Below, piece by piece: positions 1 to 7,957 of a DNA stretch of 53,351 nucleotides. Under the pieces are notes generated by a model. It did no database searches. It was not told the origin of the DNA and saw nothing but the letters and a program-made list of their open reading frames with translations. Position 1 is the stretch's first letter, and each line of letters begins with the position of its first letter. The stretch is from CAJWKT01 sp964465375 (GTDB taxonomy: Bacteria > Pseudomonadota > Gammaproteobacteria > Steroidobacterales > Rariloculaceae): NCBI GenBank assembly GCA_964465375.1, contig CAYXIJ010000016.1:1-53351 (forward strand). Direction: 5' to 3'. The position numbers and the translations under genes were made by a program.

Positions 1-659
1 GTACCGGAGGCCATTAGTGCTCCATTATTCAAGATGTAGGCGTGCCCACATATTCCGAGAGTTTCTCTTACATTGTGGTCCGTAATCAGAACTCCTATGC
101 CCCGGCTAGACAGATGGCGAATGATCCGCTGAATGTCGAGAACGGAGATCGGATCCACTCCTGCAAAAGGTTCGTCTAAAAGTATGAATTTAGGTTTGGC
201 TGCCAGCGCTCGTGCAATTTCAACCCGGCGCCTCTCTCCCCCAGATAAGCTGATGCCCATGCTGTCACGAACATGGGTAATGTGAAGCTCTTCTAGTAGC
301 TCCTCCAGGGTTGATTGGCGAGATGCCCGGTCGAGGTCCTCGCGAGTTTGGAGTATTGCGCGAACATTATCTGCCACACTTAGTTTACGGAATACTGAGG
401 CTTCTTGGGGTAGGTAGCCTAGTCCTAGGCGTGCTCTTCGGTGTACCGGAAAGTGTGTAATGTCCTTCCCATTAATGATAATTTGTCCATGGTCACAACT
501 TATAAGTCCGACGATCATGTAGAACGCGGTTGTTTTGCCTGCCCCATTTGGCCCAAGAAGACCCACAATCTCGCCGCTTTTTATAGAAATCGACAATTGA
601 CTTACTACCTCGCGTACGCGGTAGCGTTTAGTGATATTGACGGCTTCGAGTCTGCTCAT
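1..659 (-). CDS. lptB: LPS export ABC transporter ATP-binding protein LptB (partial, 3' end outside window)
   Basis: LptB is the cytoplasmic ATPase of the LptBFGC complex, which extracts LPS from the inner membrane. The 219 visible residues show a Walker A motif (GPNGAGKTT, near residue 37), the ABC signature LSGGERRRVEIARAL near residue 140, a Walker B ending LLDEPFAGVDP, and a switch His in ITDHNVRE. The family is about 240 residues, so only the last 20 or so are missing. The ATG (659-657) overlaps the lptA stop in an ATGA arrangement, indicating translational coupling. It is the third gene of a minus-strand lptC-lptA-lptB run, the usual order in gammaproteobacteria. Confidence 0.96.
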   Translation of the reverse strand, partial: MSRLEAVNITKRYRVREVVSQLSISIKSGEIVGLLGPNGAGKTTAFYMIVGLISCDHGQIIINGKDITHFPVHRRARLGLGYLPQEASVFRKLSVADNVRAILQTREDLDRASRQSTLEELLEELHITHVRDSMGISLSGGERRRVEIARALAAKPKFILLDEPFAGVDPISVLDIQRIIRHLSSRGIGVLITDHNVRETLGICGHAYILNNGALMASG

Positions 660-1285
660 AGTGTGGTATCAGGCTCAGGTTCGATTTCTTCTGGTGGCGG
701 TACGAAAATAATTTGCAGATCCTCGCCGCAATCCGATGATCCCGATGTTATTCTTCGCTGGTTGAGATCATAGATCAGATCGCACCCCGTGAACCGAGTT
801 GTGCCTTCACTGAGCCACGCACTATCTGACATCCTGAGTGTTTGCGACACGTTGTCATAGTGGAGAAGGCCTGCACTTCCACGGACGGTATTCTCATCCA
901 TGGAACTTTCATCCTCGAACATTGCTGGGGTGCCTTCCAGCTCGGCCGCTGACAGTTCATGGGAAATAAATCTGACTTCGGCTCTGTCTGAGTTGATTCT
1001 CGCTGAATCTATAGTAATGTTTACATTGCCATTAAAATTCCATTCGCTTTTTTCAAAATCGAGCCCTGTTGCTATAGCCTCATCTGCCTCTATTTTCATA
1101 CTTCCTTGGCTAATTTGTAGCCCACGAAATATCATTGTGCCTGTCTCCCGACTAAAGGAAGATGAATCTGCGTCAAGGGAAATAGGTAGAGGCTCACTAG
1201 ACACTTCCTGAGCAGTTGCGAGATGCCCGCCAAGACACGAAGTGCACAACAAAGCGAGGTTAATTTTATGGGCTAAATTGACCAT
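656..1285 (-). CDS. lptA: LPS transport periplasmic protein LptA
   Basis: LptA forms the beta-jellyroll bridge that carries LPS across the periplasm between LptC and LptD. The 209-residue product has an N-terminal signal sequence (hydrophobic core LALLCTSCLGG, probable cleavage after ATA near residue 25), then a repetitive beta-rich OstA-type domain with the IEADEA and FNGNVNI elements expected of the family. The C-terminus is acidic and proline-rich (PPPEEIEPEPDTTL). Length is slightly above the 185 residues of E. coli LptA. Its start lies 20 nt inside lptC and its stop overlaps the lptB start. Identification rests on fold-type motifs plus the lptC/lptB context. Confidence 0.9.
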   Translation of the reverse strand: MVNLAHKINLALLCTSCLGGHLATAQEVSSEPLPISLDADSSSFSRETGTMIFRGLQISQGSMKIEADEAIATGLDFEKSEWNFNGNVNITIDSARINSDRAEVRFISHELSAAELEGTPAMFEDESSMDENTVRGSAGLLHYDNVSQTLRMSDSAWLSEGTTRFTGCDLIYDLNQRRITSGSSDCGEDLQIIFVPPPEEIEPEPDTTL

Positions 1286-1832
1286 GTACGTTGGACTCTA
1301 ATTCGAGCCTGTTGTCTTTCAAGTAAGCTCTAATGCCTGTAGCGTCTATTTGGTCCTGGCCCAAGTTGATTCGAACGACCTCATCGGTGACCGCATAGAA
1401 GGTCTCTGGTTGAAGCCTTAGGTGTTCCGCTTGAATGATTGTGCCACTTGTTCCATCTTCCGTCTGTTGCGCAAGTTCTACTCTACCCTGTAGCTCTAGG
1501 TACGTCTCATTTTGGGGTACTTCGCCGCTAGCAGCAGTCAAAAGCCATGGTATTTCCAAGCGGGGCCAATATTCTATTCGGACATCCTCAAGCAATAGGC
1601 GATTGTTTTGTCCACTCGTTTCAAGTCTTTTTGCGGTGATTTGATATAAAGATTGACCTTTCTCATCCACTCCAAACAGTTTGGCATCGTTAATGTAGTA
1701 ACCAAGAGAAAGACCAGATCCCCGTATGCTCGCTATATCATCTGTTACGTCCACACGTGTTAAGTACCAGCTTCCCATAGCTGTTAACGCAAGAGATGCC
1801 CATCCAAAATATTTTTTTCTGTTGTGCTTCAA
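1266..1832 (-). CDS. lptC: LPS export membrane protein LptC
   Basis: LptC is a bitopic inner-membrane protein that accepts LPS from LptBFG and passes it to LptA. The 188-residue product starts with basic residues (MKHNRKKY), a single transmembrane segment (residues about 9-24) and a periplasmic domain with the family pattern YYINDAKLFGVDEKGQSLY followed by LEDVRIEYWP. The size matches E. coli LptC (191). It overlaps lptA by 20 nt. In most relatives kdsD and kdsC lie directly upstream; here 96 nt of non-coding sequence separates lptC from a cation exchanger gene. An imperfect hairpin at 1862-1882 lies in its leader. Confidence 0.92.
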   Translation of the reverse strand: MKHNRKKYFGWASLALTAMGSWYLTRVDVTDDIASIRGSGLSLGYYINDAKLFGVDEKGQSLYQITAKRLETSGQNNRLLLEDVRIEYWPRLEIPWLLTAASGEVPQNETYLELQGRVELAQQTEDGTSGTIIQAEHLRLQPETFYAVTDEVVRINLGQDQIDATGIRAYLKDNRLELESNVHGQFSP

Positions 1833-1861
1833 ATTTTTATATGACCACTTATATATTCTTG

Positions 1862-1882
1862 GTTAGTACGCTCGTACCTAAC
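1862..1882. other. imperfect inverted repeat upstream of lptC
   Basis: GTTAGTACG is followed after CT by CGTACCTAAC. The arms pair over nine positions with one bulged C. The element lies in the 96-nt gap before lptC and has no adjacent T-run on either strand, so it is not a typical terminator. It could be an operator or an mRNA leader hairpin; function is unknown. Confidence 0.35.
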
Positions 1883-1928
1883 GCCCTATTAATGTTTGAT
1901 TTTAGCTGGTTTGGCCGCATTCGGTTAT

Positions 1929-2903
1929 TTATGTGCTGAATATATTCCACGCCATGGAGCCGTGGTAAACAAAGAAAGCGCCTAATAGTACGCCGCCAAC
2001 GAGGCGACCGATTACCCGTTTCTTGCGCTGATTGTATACGAGCATAAAAAGAACCAGCGTAAATCCTGCCATGACAGGGTAGTCTAGCTCCAGAACTCGG
2101 CCGTCTAGCTCGTGGGGTTCAATCGCACCAGCTATACCAATGACGGCCAGTAAATTGAAGATGTTTGAGCCTATAATGTTGCCTATTACCAGATCATATT
2201 TGTGTTTAAGGACGCCAGCGATAGCCACCGCCAGCTCAGGCAGGCTCGTGCCGACAGCCACTATCGTCAAACCAATTACAAGATCACTGATCCCAATCGC
2301 ACGGGCTAGGGTTTCCGCGCCATCGACCAGTAGATCTGCTCCAAATAGCATTAAAGCGAGCCCAATTGTTAGCCACATGATTGCTTTAAGCGTGCTCATA
2401 TCGCCTGAATTGCTTGTAGCTATAGCCGTATGTGCTGAGTCGGGTTGTTTTGACCTTAGACTCAACACAACCAGCAACGCGGTCAGAGGGAATAAACTTG
2501 CCAGAAGGATGTAGCCGTCGTTACGACTAAGAAAGCCATCGAAAAACAGCGGTACTGCTAATATTGTGATAAGAAAAAGCGCAAGCAACTGTTGACGTAT
2601 GGTCGCTGAACGGAGGGCCAGCGGCTGAATTAGGGCAGCCGTTCCGAGCACTAGGCCGATGTTCGCAACGTTTGAACCTACTGCATTTCCTAGAGCTAGG
2701 CTTGGGTTGCCCCCCGCAGAAGCAACCGCGGAAATTAGCATTTCCGGTGCGGACGTGGCGAAGCCGGCAACAGTCAGGCCAATGACGATTGGAGGTAGCC
2801 TAAGATTTTTTGCTATGGCTTCTGATCCAAGAACAAAGCGGTCGCCACCCAAAGCAAGTAGTACCAGCCCGACTATAAAAGTGGTAAGAGTTATCAGTAA
2901 CAT
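1929..2903 (-). CDS. CaCA-family calcium/sodium antiporter (YrbG-like)
   Basis: This is a 324-residue inner-membrane cation exchanger with the two-fold repeat of the Ca2+/cation antiporter family. The alpha-1 repeat has GSNVANIGLVLG near residue 77 and the alpha-2 repeat has GSNIFNLLAVIG near residue 244. The matching first-helix motifs are TSAPEML and TSLPELA, carrying the conserved acidic ion-binding residues. About ten hydrophobic segments are visible. E. coli YrbG has the same length (325) and also sits upstream of the kds/lpt genes, so position supports the assignment. It is divergent from ibaG across about 106 nt. Substrate specificity cannot be decided from sequence. Confidence 0.9.
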   Translation of the reverse strand: MLLITLTTFIVGLVLLALGGDRFVLGSEAIAKNLRLPPIVIGLTVAGFATSAPEMLISAVASAGGNPSLALGNAVGSNVANIGLVLGTAALIQPLALRSATIRQQLLALFLITILAVPLFFDGFLSRNDGYILLASLFPLTALLVVLSLRSKQPDSAHTAIATSNSGDMSTLKAIMWLTIGLALMLFGADLLVDGAETLARAIGISDLVIGLTIVAVGTSLPELAVAIAGVLKHKYDLVIGNIIGSNIFNLLAVIGIAGAIEPHELDGRVLELDYPVMAGFTLVLFMLVYNQRKKRVIGRLVGGVLLGAFFVYHGSMAWNIFST

Positions 2904-3009
2904 TTTTAATTATGCAAAATTGTAAACGTTGAAAATGAGGAGAATTCTACCAGCTGCATGAAAAAGTCTGAGTCCTAGCTTAGACTAAGGAGAGACGGAG
3001 TGTGCAAGA

Positions 3010-3255
3010 ATGATGGATCCAGACGCAATTACCCAACTTATCGAGCAGGGGCTACCAGGATGCCAAGCCGAAGTTAAGACGGATGGCCAGGGGCACTATG
3101 AGGCTTTGGTCGTAACGGAGCAGTTCCAGGGTAAGCGCAGCATTGCGCGTCATCAGATGGTTTATGGCACACTGGGAGCACTAGTCGGCTCGGAAATTCA
3201 CGCACTTGCTCTGCGAACCTATACGCCCGAAGAATGGCAATCCAAATCTAATTAA
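3010..3255 (+). CDS. ibaG: BolA-family protein IbaG
   Basis: IbaG is a small BolA-type protein that works with monothiol glutaredoxins in iron-sulfur trafficking. The 81-residue product has the alpha/beta BolA fold, ending in the helix IHALALRTYTPEEW with the conserved His. The start is the first ATG of an ATGATG pair, preceded by AAGGAGAGACGGAG. It is followed after 15 nt by murA, the same ibaG-murA pair found across gammaproteobacteria. The mlaFEDCB genes that normally precede ibaG are absent here. Confidence 0.93.
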   Translation: MMDPDAITQLIEQGLPGCQAEVKTDGQGHYEALVVTEQFQGKRSIARHQMVYGTLGALVGSEIHALALRTYTPEEWQSKSN

Positions 3256-3270
3256 TCAAAGTGCGGTTCC

Positions 3271-4530
3271 TTGGATAGGCTTGAAATAACTGGCGGAGTC
3301 CCACTTGAGGGCGAGGTGCTCATCTCAGGTGCAAAGAATGCAGCACTACCTATTTTAGCGGCAACTCTTTTATCGGAGAGTCCAGTTCTGTTGGAGAACG
3401 TACCGTCTCTGAATGATGTTATGACCACGATTAAGCTACTTCGTAGCATGGGGGCCGAAATTACCCTTCATGATGGTTGGAAGCTTGAAATAGATCCCAG
3501 AACCACGACCAAGTATGTTGCACCTTATGAGCTTGTAAAAACCATGCGAGCATCGGTATTAGTGTTGGGGCCCCTCTTAGGGCGTTATGGTAGAGCAGAT
3601 GTATCTCTTCCCGGCGGTTGCGCAATAGGCGCTCGTCCAGTGAACCTTCACGTAGCTGGACTAAAATCTTTAGGCGCAGAGATATCTATCGAGGGGGGAT
3701 ACATTCGCGCCCAAACAAAGCAGTTGCGCGGTACCCGTTTAGTCCTGGATAGCGTGACCGTAACCGGCACCGAGAATCTTATGATGGCGGCTGTTTTAGC
3801 TAAGGGTGAAACTGTGATCGAGAATGCAGCTTTGGAGCCGGAAGTGTTGGACCTAGCCACTTTTCTAGTGCAGATGGGCGCTAAAATTGAAGGAGCAGGT
3901 ACAGAAATTATTCATATTCAGGGCGTAGATAGCCTTCAGGGTGCGTCATATACCATACTTCCTGACCGGATTGAGGCTGGAACACATTTGCTAGCGGGCG
4001 CAATTACGGGGGGGCATGTAAGGGTAAAACAGGCCCGTCCTAGTAACTTGGATGCGGTGCTGCGGAAATTGGAGCAGGCCGGTGCCCGAATCGAGCGTGG
4101 GTCAAACTGGATAGACTTGGATATGGCAGGGGAACGTCCTAGGGCAGTAAATCTGAGTACGGCTCCATACCCAGGGTTTCCGACCGACATACAGGCGCAG
4201 TTTTGTGCTCTTAACTCGATTGCCTCTGGGACGGGGAAAATTGTGGAAACCGTATTCGAGAGTCGATTTCAACATACGCTAGAATTGCAAAGAATGGGGG
4301 CAAACATTGGCATCAAGGGGAACACTGTGGTTAGTAAAGGAGTAGATTGTTTGAAGGGTGCTCCCGTTATGGCTACCGATCTACGTGCGTCCGCCTCGCT
4401 TGTTTTGGCCGGTTTAGCTGCCGCCGGTACCACCGTGGTTGATCGTATCTATCACATAGATCGCGGTTACGAATGTATCGAAGAGAAGCTGGCCCAACTT
4501 GGTGCGCGTATCCGCCGTTTGCCTGTCTAA
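3271..4530 (+). CDS. murA: UDP-N-acetylglucosamine 1-carboxyvinyltransferase MurA
   Basis: MurA transfers enolpyruvate from PEP to UDP-GlcNAc, the first committed step of peptidoglycan synthesis, in the cytoplasm. The 419-residue length equals E. coli MurA. Catalytic Cys is at position 117 in LPGGCAIGARPVNLH; the substrate-contacting Lys22 lies in SGAKNAALP. The only start giving the family N-terminus (MDRLEITGG) is a TTG at 3271; an upstream GTG at 3261 is out of frame and meets a stop. Cys rather than Asp at the active site predicts fosfomycin sensitivity of the enzyme. It is separated from sspA by 71 nt; the his genes that often follow murA in relatives are absent. Confidence 0.97.
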   Translation: MDRLEITGGVPLEGEVLISGAKNAALPILAATLLSESPVLLENVPSLNDVMTTIKLLRSMGAEITLHDGWKLEIDPRTTTKYVAPYELVKTMRASVLVLGPLLGRYGRADVSLPGGCAIGARPVNLHVAGLKSLGAEISIEGGYIRAQTKQLRGTRLVLDSVTVTGTENLMMAAVLAKGETVIENAALEPEVLDLATFLVQMGAKIEGAGTEIIHIQGVDSLQGASYTILPDRIEAGTHLLAGAITGGHVRVKQARPSNLDAVLRKLEQAGARIERGSNWIDLDMAGERPRAVNLSTAPYPGFPTDIQAQFCALNSIASGTGKIVETVFESRFQHTLELQRMGANIGIKGNTVVSKGVDCLKGAPVMATDLRASASLVLAGLAAAGTTVVDRIYHIDRGYECIEEKLAQLGARIRRLPV

Positions 4531-4601
4531 ACGAAGTGCCTAGGTTCCATGGTATTCTACTGGGCTATTCATCCTGCGTAATGTAATTAAAGGGGGTCCC
4601 T

Positions 4602-5231
4602 ATGGCGGTAATCGCTAACCGTCGGTCGGCTATGACGCTTTTCTCCGGACCTACAGATATTTGGAGCCATCGAACACGTGTGGTGTTGGCGGAGAAGGGC
4701 ATAAATATCGATATAGTAAATGTAACCGACGGGTCTCGACCTGAGGATCTTTTGGATATAAATCCGTATAACACTGTTCCCACCCTTGTGGATCGGGATC
4801 TTGTTCTTTATGACTCTAGGGTCATAATTGAATATCTGGATGAAAGGTTTCCTCACCCACCTCTGATGCCTGTAGACCCGGTAACTAGGGCACATTTTCG
4901 TCTTGTGCTTTTTCGAATCGAGCGGGACTGGTATCCAATAGCCGAGAAAATTGTCGTGCTAGATGACCGCAGGGCACTAAACCGAGCCCGGAAGGAACTA
5001 AAGGAGAGCATATTATCTAGTGCAGAAGTTTTTGCTGCTAAGCGCTTTTTTCTTGGTGATGATTTTTCGCTCGTGGATTCTACTATTGCACCTATCCTTT
5101 GGCGTTTGCCATCATTTGGTATCGAGCTTCCTGGGCGTGTGAGACCTATTCACAGATACATGCAAGAGGTTTTTGAGAGATCTCCATTTCAAGAAAGTCT
5201 TACGGAGCTGGAACAGGAGATGTGCCAGTAG
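4602..5231 (+). CDS. sspA: stringent starvation protein A (SspA)
   Basis: SspA is a glutathione S-transferase-fold protein that binds RNA polymerase and modulates transcription in stationary phase and stress. The 209-residue product opens MAVIANRRSAMTLFSGPTD, very like E. coli SspA (212 residues). It continues with a thioredoxin-like domain (NPYNTVPTLVDRDLVLYDS) and an all-helical C-terminal GST domain. The ATG at 4602 follows a GGGGG ribosome site. It overlaps sspB by 10 nt. In many relatives ribosomal protein or cytochrome bc1 genes precede sspA; here murA does. Confidence 0.95.
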   Translation: MAVIANRRSAMTLFSGPTDIWSHRTRVVLAEKGINIDIVNVTDGSRPEDLLDINPYNTVPTLVDRDLVLYDSRVIIEYLDERFPHPPLMPVDPVTRAHFRLVLFRIERDWYPIAEKIVVLDDRRALNRARKELKESILSSAEVFAAKRFFLGDDFSLVDSTIAPILWRLPSFGIELPGRVRPIHRYMQEVFERSPFQESLTELEQEMCQ

Positions 5232-5632
5232 TAGTTGTGAAAAAAACAAATCAAACTGAATGGAGACCGTATTTGCTTCGTGCCATGCACGAATGGATGT
5301 CAGATAACGGGCATACCCCCCACATAGTTGTCAACGCGGATGTGGATGGGTTGGTGGTGCCTGAAGAGCATGTGTCAGATGGAAAAATAATTCTTAACGT
5401 GAGCCAATCAGCGACTAAAGAATTAATAATTACCAACCAGTTAGTAAGTTTCAAGACACGTTTTGCATGCATTCCTCAGATAGTGAAAATTCCAATTTCA
5501 GCCGTGCTGGGCATTTATGCTCGTGAGACTCGCGAGGGTATTGGCTTTGAAAACGAACACCTACCCTCGAACCAGGCCCATTCGGATAAAGGCGCGTCTG
5601 TCGAGCGGCCTAGACTAAGAGTTGTGGAGTAG
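5222..5632 (+). CDS. sspB: ClpXP protease specificity-enhancing factor SspB
   Basis: SspB is the adaptor that delivers ssrA-tagged proteins to ClpXP. The 136-residue product has the substrate-binding domain (RPYLLRAMHEWM, then HIVVNADVDG, then AVLGIYARET), a flexible linker, and the C-terminal ClpX-binding tail RPRLRVVE, nearly identical to the known XB motif. The start is uncertain: GTG 5222 overlaps sspA by 10 nt, and GTG 5237 is also possible. The linker is shorter than in E. coli SspB (165 residues). sspA-sspB is a conserved operon. Confidence 0.93.
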   Translation: MPVVVVKKTNQTEWRPYLLRAMHEWMSDNGHTPHIVVNADVDGLVVPEEHVSDGKIILNVSQSATKELIITNQLVSFKTRFACIPQIVKIPISAVLGIYARETREGIGFENEHLPSNQAHSDKGASVERPRLRVVE

Positions 5633-5761
5633 AGCGCGAATAAAAAACAGGCTCTGTAGTCTCCGGATCGGGATCATTCAAATAAATAGGCGCAGATTTT
5701 TTCTTTTAACTCGCTAAATTAAACTTTATTCTGGTGCTGTTAGGTCTGTCTATTCGCTGTC

Positions 5762-7039
5762 TTAGGGAAAGGCTTCTGTACTGAGGGACACTAAGTCACC
5801 ATTACGAAATTGACCTATGGGAAGTCTGCGACGTATACGTCCGTCCGCTCCTAGTGTCAGGTTGCCCGATAGCCCAGAAATGGATGCAAATTTTTCATTT
5901 TGTTTGTAAAGCAACGGTATAAGGCGATGGGCATCGAAGCCTAAACCGTGCAAACGAGCAAGAGAAGGTGCTTGATTCGGCCAGTAATATTCCAGCTCTG
6001 CTTTTAGTTTTTCTGTATCTGGGTGGGGAATAAGAATCCACGGGGTTTCAGTAACCAAAACACCGTTCAAATCATTGTTTTCCACATTGTTTCCAGGCAC
6101 ATAGACGTCAGATGTTGCATAAGTAGGGATGTCTCCAGCGAAATGAAATCGAAGTTGTGGAGCCAGCATTCGTCCGGCGCTGGGGAGTGCCGCCACAAAA
6201 ATAGTATCCACGTCTTGTCTGCGACGTGGTTCGAACTCAACTGGGACGCGTAGATTTGCCGCCAATCTCTGGTAGCGCTGGTTGCTGTTAGTGAGGTTTA
6301 AAAGTGCCGTTATGTTTGCGGAAAAATCCTTTGTTTCCGTTTCATAGGTTCTAAATTGGAGTAGTTTGCCGCCAAGCTCCTCGAACTCGTTTTGGAAGCT
6401 GTTTAACAAACGAATACCCCAATCGTCAGCGGGCACTATTGCAATCGCGGTAGCCGCGCCTTTTTTGATTGCATGCCTAGCAATTTCAGCGGCTTCATCT
6501 TCAGGAGCAAGAGTAAATTGAAAGAATCCTGCTGGGGGAGATTGGCTACTCTGCGTGAAGTTAAGTGCAAGAATCGGTAAAAAGCCGGCTTTTTTTTCAA
6601 TTGTCTCTACGCTTGGTTTTAGCAATGGCCCAACAATAAAATCAGCCCCGTCCGCCACGCTTTGTGTGTAAGCTTGTTCTGCACCAATGAGTCCTGTGTC
6701 GTAGATTTTTATCTGTGCTTCAGTTGCATTTGGGTTGCCGAGATGTGCTGCGAGGAAACCGTCCAAAACGGCTTGCGCAGAGATTCTCTGCTGGGAGCTT
6801 AGGGGAAGCAGCAATGCAATTTGGTCGGGATAAATTTCTTGTCTCGGTTGGGCCTCGGTGATCAGGTTTCCTGTAGGACTGCGGCCCCCATCTTGATTAG
6901 CACCCTCATTTGGCACCCTATTTAGCAAAGTAGAGCTGCAGGCCGCTAAGGTGAAGATGGCTGTCACGAATAGAAATCGGCCTAGGGTTAACGTAATTAG
7001 CTTGCGCAGTTTGTTACCTACAGGGCAGCATGGGGCCAT
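5762..7039 (-). CDS. lpoA: penicillin-binding protein activator LpoA-like lipoprotein (short form)
   Basis: LpoA is an outer-membrane lipoprotein that activates PBP1A; the family is also called LppC/YraM. This 425-residue version has a lipoprotein signal with lipobox LAAC (Cys34), then a low-complexity linker. After that comes only the periplasmic-binding-protein-like domain, from about residue 65 (IALLLPLSSQQRISAQAVLDG) to LHGLGFDAHRL near the end. The TPR-like N-terminal domain of E. coli LpoA (678 residues) is missing. The ATG chosen (7039-7037) shares bases with the rsmI ATG on the other strand. The frame stays open further upstream to 7516, but that part is antisense to conserved rsmI sequence and would bury the signal peptide. 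Confidence 0.85.
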   Translation of the reverse strand: MAPCCPVGNKLRKLITLTLGRFLFVTAIFTLAACSSTLLNRVPNEGANQDGGRSPTGNLITEAQPRQEIYPDQIALLLPLSSQQRISAQAVLDGFLAAHLGNPNATEAQIKIYDTGLIGAEQAYTQSVADGADFIVGPLLKPSVETIEKKAGFLPILALNFTQSSQSPPAGFFQFTLAPEDEAAEIARHAIKKGAATAIAIVPADDWGIRLLNSFQNEFEELGGKLLQFRTYETETKDFSANITALLNLTNSNQRYQRLAANLRVPVEFEPRRRQDVDTIFVAALPSAGRMLAPQLRFHFAGDIPTYATSDVYVPGNNVENNDLNGVLVTETPWILIPHPDTEKLKAELEYYWPNQAPSLARLHGLGFDAHRLIPLLYKQNEKFASISGLSGNLTLGADGRIRRRLPIGQFRNGDLVSLSTEAFP

Positions 7040-7868
7040 GGAGCGCTCGGTGGGCATATTACATGTGGTAGGGACCCCTATTGGAAATTTAGGCGATCTT
7101 AGCTCGAGGGCGCGGGAGGTGCTGATGACCGTGGAACTCATTGCTTGTGAGGATACTCGCCGCACTCGTGGATTGCTATCCAGTATGGCAGCCAATGCAA
7201 GCCTAACCGCGTACCATGAGCATAATGAGGCCAAGGTAACTCCGAAGCTAATAAGGTATTTGGAACAGGGAAAATCAGTCGCATTAGTATGTGATGCTGG
7301 GACACCTTTGATTAGTGATCCCGGGCTGGAGTTAGTTAGAAATGCTCTAGCACGCCAGATTCCAGTTAGAACTGTTCCGGGCCCGAATGCAGCCATTGCC
7401 GCTCTTAGCATCTCTGGGCTGGCTACTAACCGTTTTATTTTTGAGGGATTTTTACCTCGGCAGCAGGGTCCGCGCCAGAGTCTGCTAGAAACGCTTCGCT
7501 TAGAGTCGAGGACCATGGTGTTCTATGAGTCGGTACACCGCCTGCAGCCAACCCTAGAAGCACTTGCTCGTGTGTTCGGCGGCCTTCGTCCGGCGGTGCT
7601 AGTACGCGAGCTAACAAAGATCCACGAGTGTCTTTACAGGGGAAATCTTGCCGACTTGTGTGGACGTTTAGATAAGAGCATTCCTCTTAAGGGAGAGTTC
7701 GTGATTATTGTGGCTGGTGCGGATCAAAAGTATTCGGCTGAGGAGGCGGATGTGGAGAAGATTTTTCGTATTCTCGTGCAACAGGTTTCAGCTTCGACCG
7801 CGGTCGAGCTCACTGCATCCATCACCGGCCTTTCTCGTAACGAGGTCTACCGCATCACCCGGATTTGA
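7038..7868 (+). CDS. rsmI: 16S rRNA (cytidine(1402)-2'-O)-methyltransferase RsmI
   Basis: RsmI 2'-O-methylates C1402 of 16S rRNA in the decoding centre using SAM. The 276-residue product has the tetrapyrrole-methylase fold: VVGTPIGNLGDLS near the N-terminus, EDTRRTRGLL, CDAGTPLISDPG and VPGPNAA, then YESVHRL and RELTKIHE. The ATG at 7038 gives the usual N-terminus; GTG 7050 is the only sensible alternative. It is divergent from lpoA with overlapping start codons. This neighbour pair is conserved, but yraN, diaA and dolP, usually on the other side of lpoA, are absent. Confidence 0.96.
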   Translation: MERSVGILHVVGTPIGNLGDLSSRAREVLMTVELIACEDTRRTRGLLSSMAANASLTAYHEHNEAKVTPKLIRYLEQGKSVALVCDAGTPLISDPGLELVRNALARQIPVRTVPGPNAAIAALSISGLATNRFIFEGFLPRQQGPRQSLLETLRLESRTMVFYESVHRLQPTLEALARVFGGLRPAVLVRELTKIHECLYRGNLADLCGRLDKSIPLKGEFVIIVAGADQKYSAEEADVEKIFRILVQQVSASTAVELTASITGLSRNEVYRITRI

Positions 7869-7957
7869 GGGGCTAAACAAAAAACAAAATTATTGCAGGG
7901 CATCAACTTTTTTGAAAGTAGTTGCTTGACGGATGGAACCGCGTAACCTAGGTCTTT

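Noticed and set aside
7040..7516. N-terminal extension of lpoA on the minus strand
   Set aside because: The frame is open but lies antisense to conserved rsmI sequence, shows no domain, and would put the lipoprotein signal in the middle of the protein.
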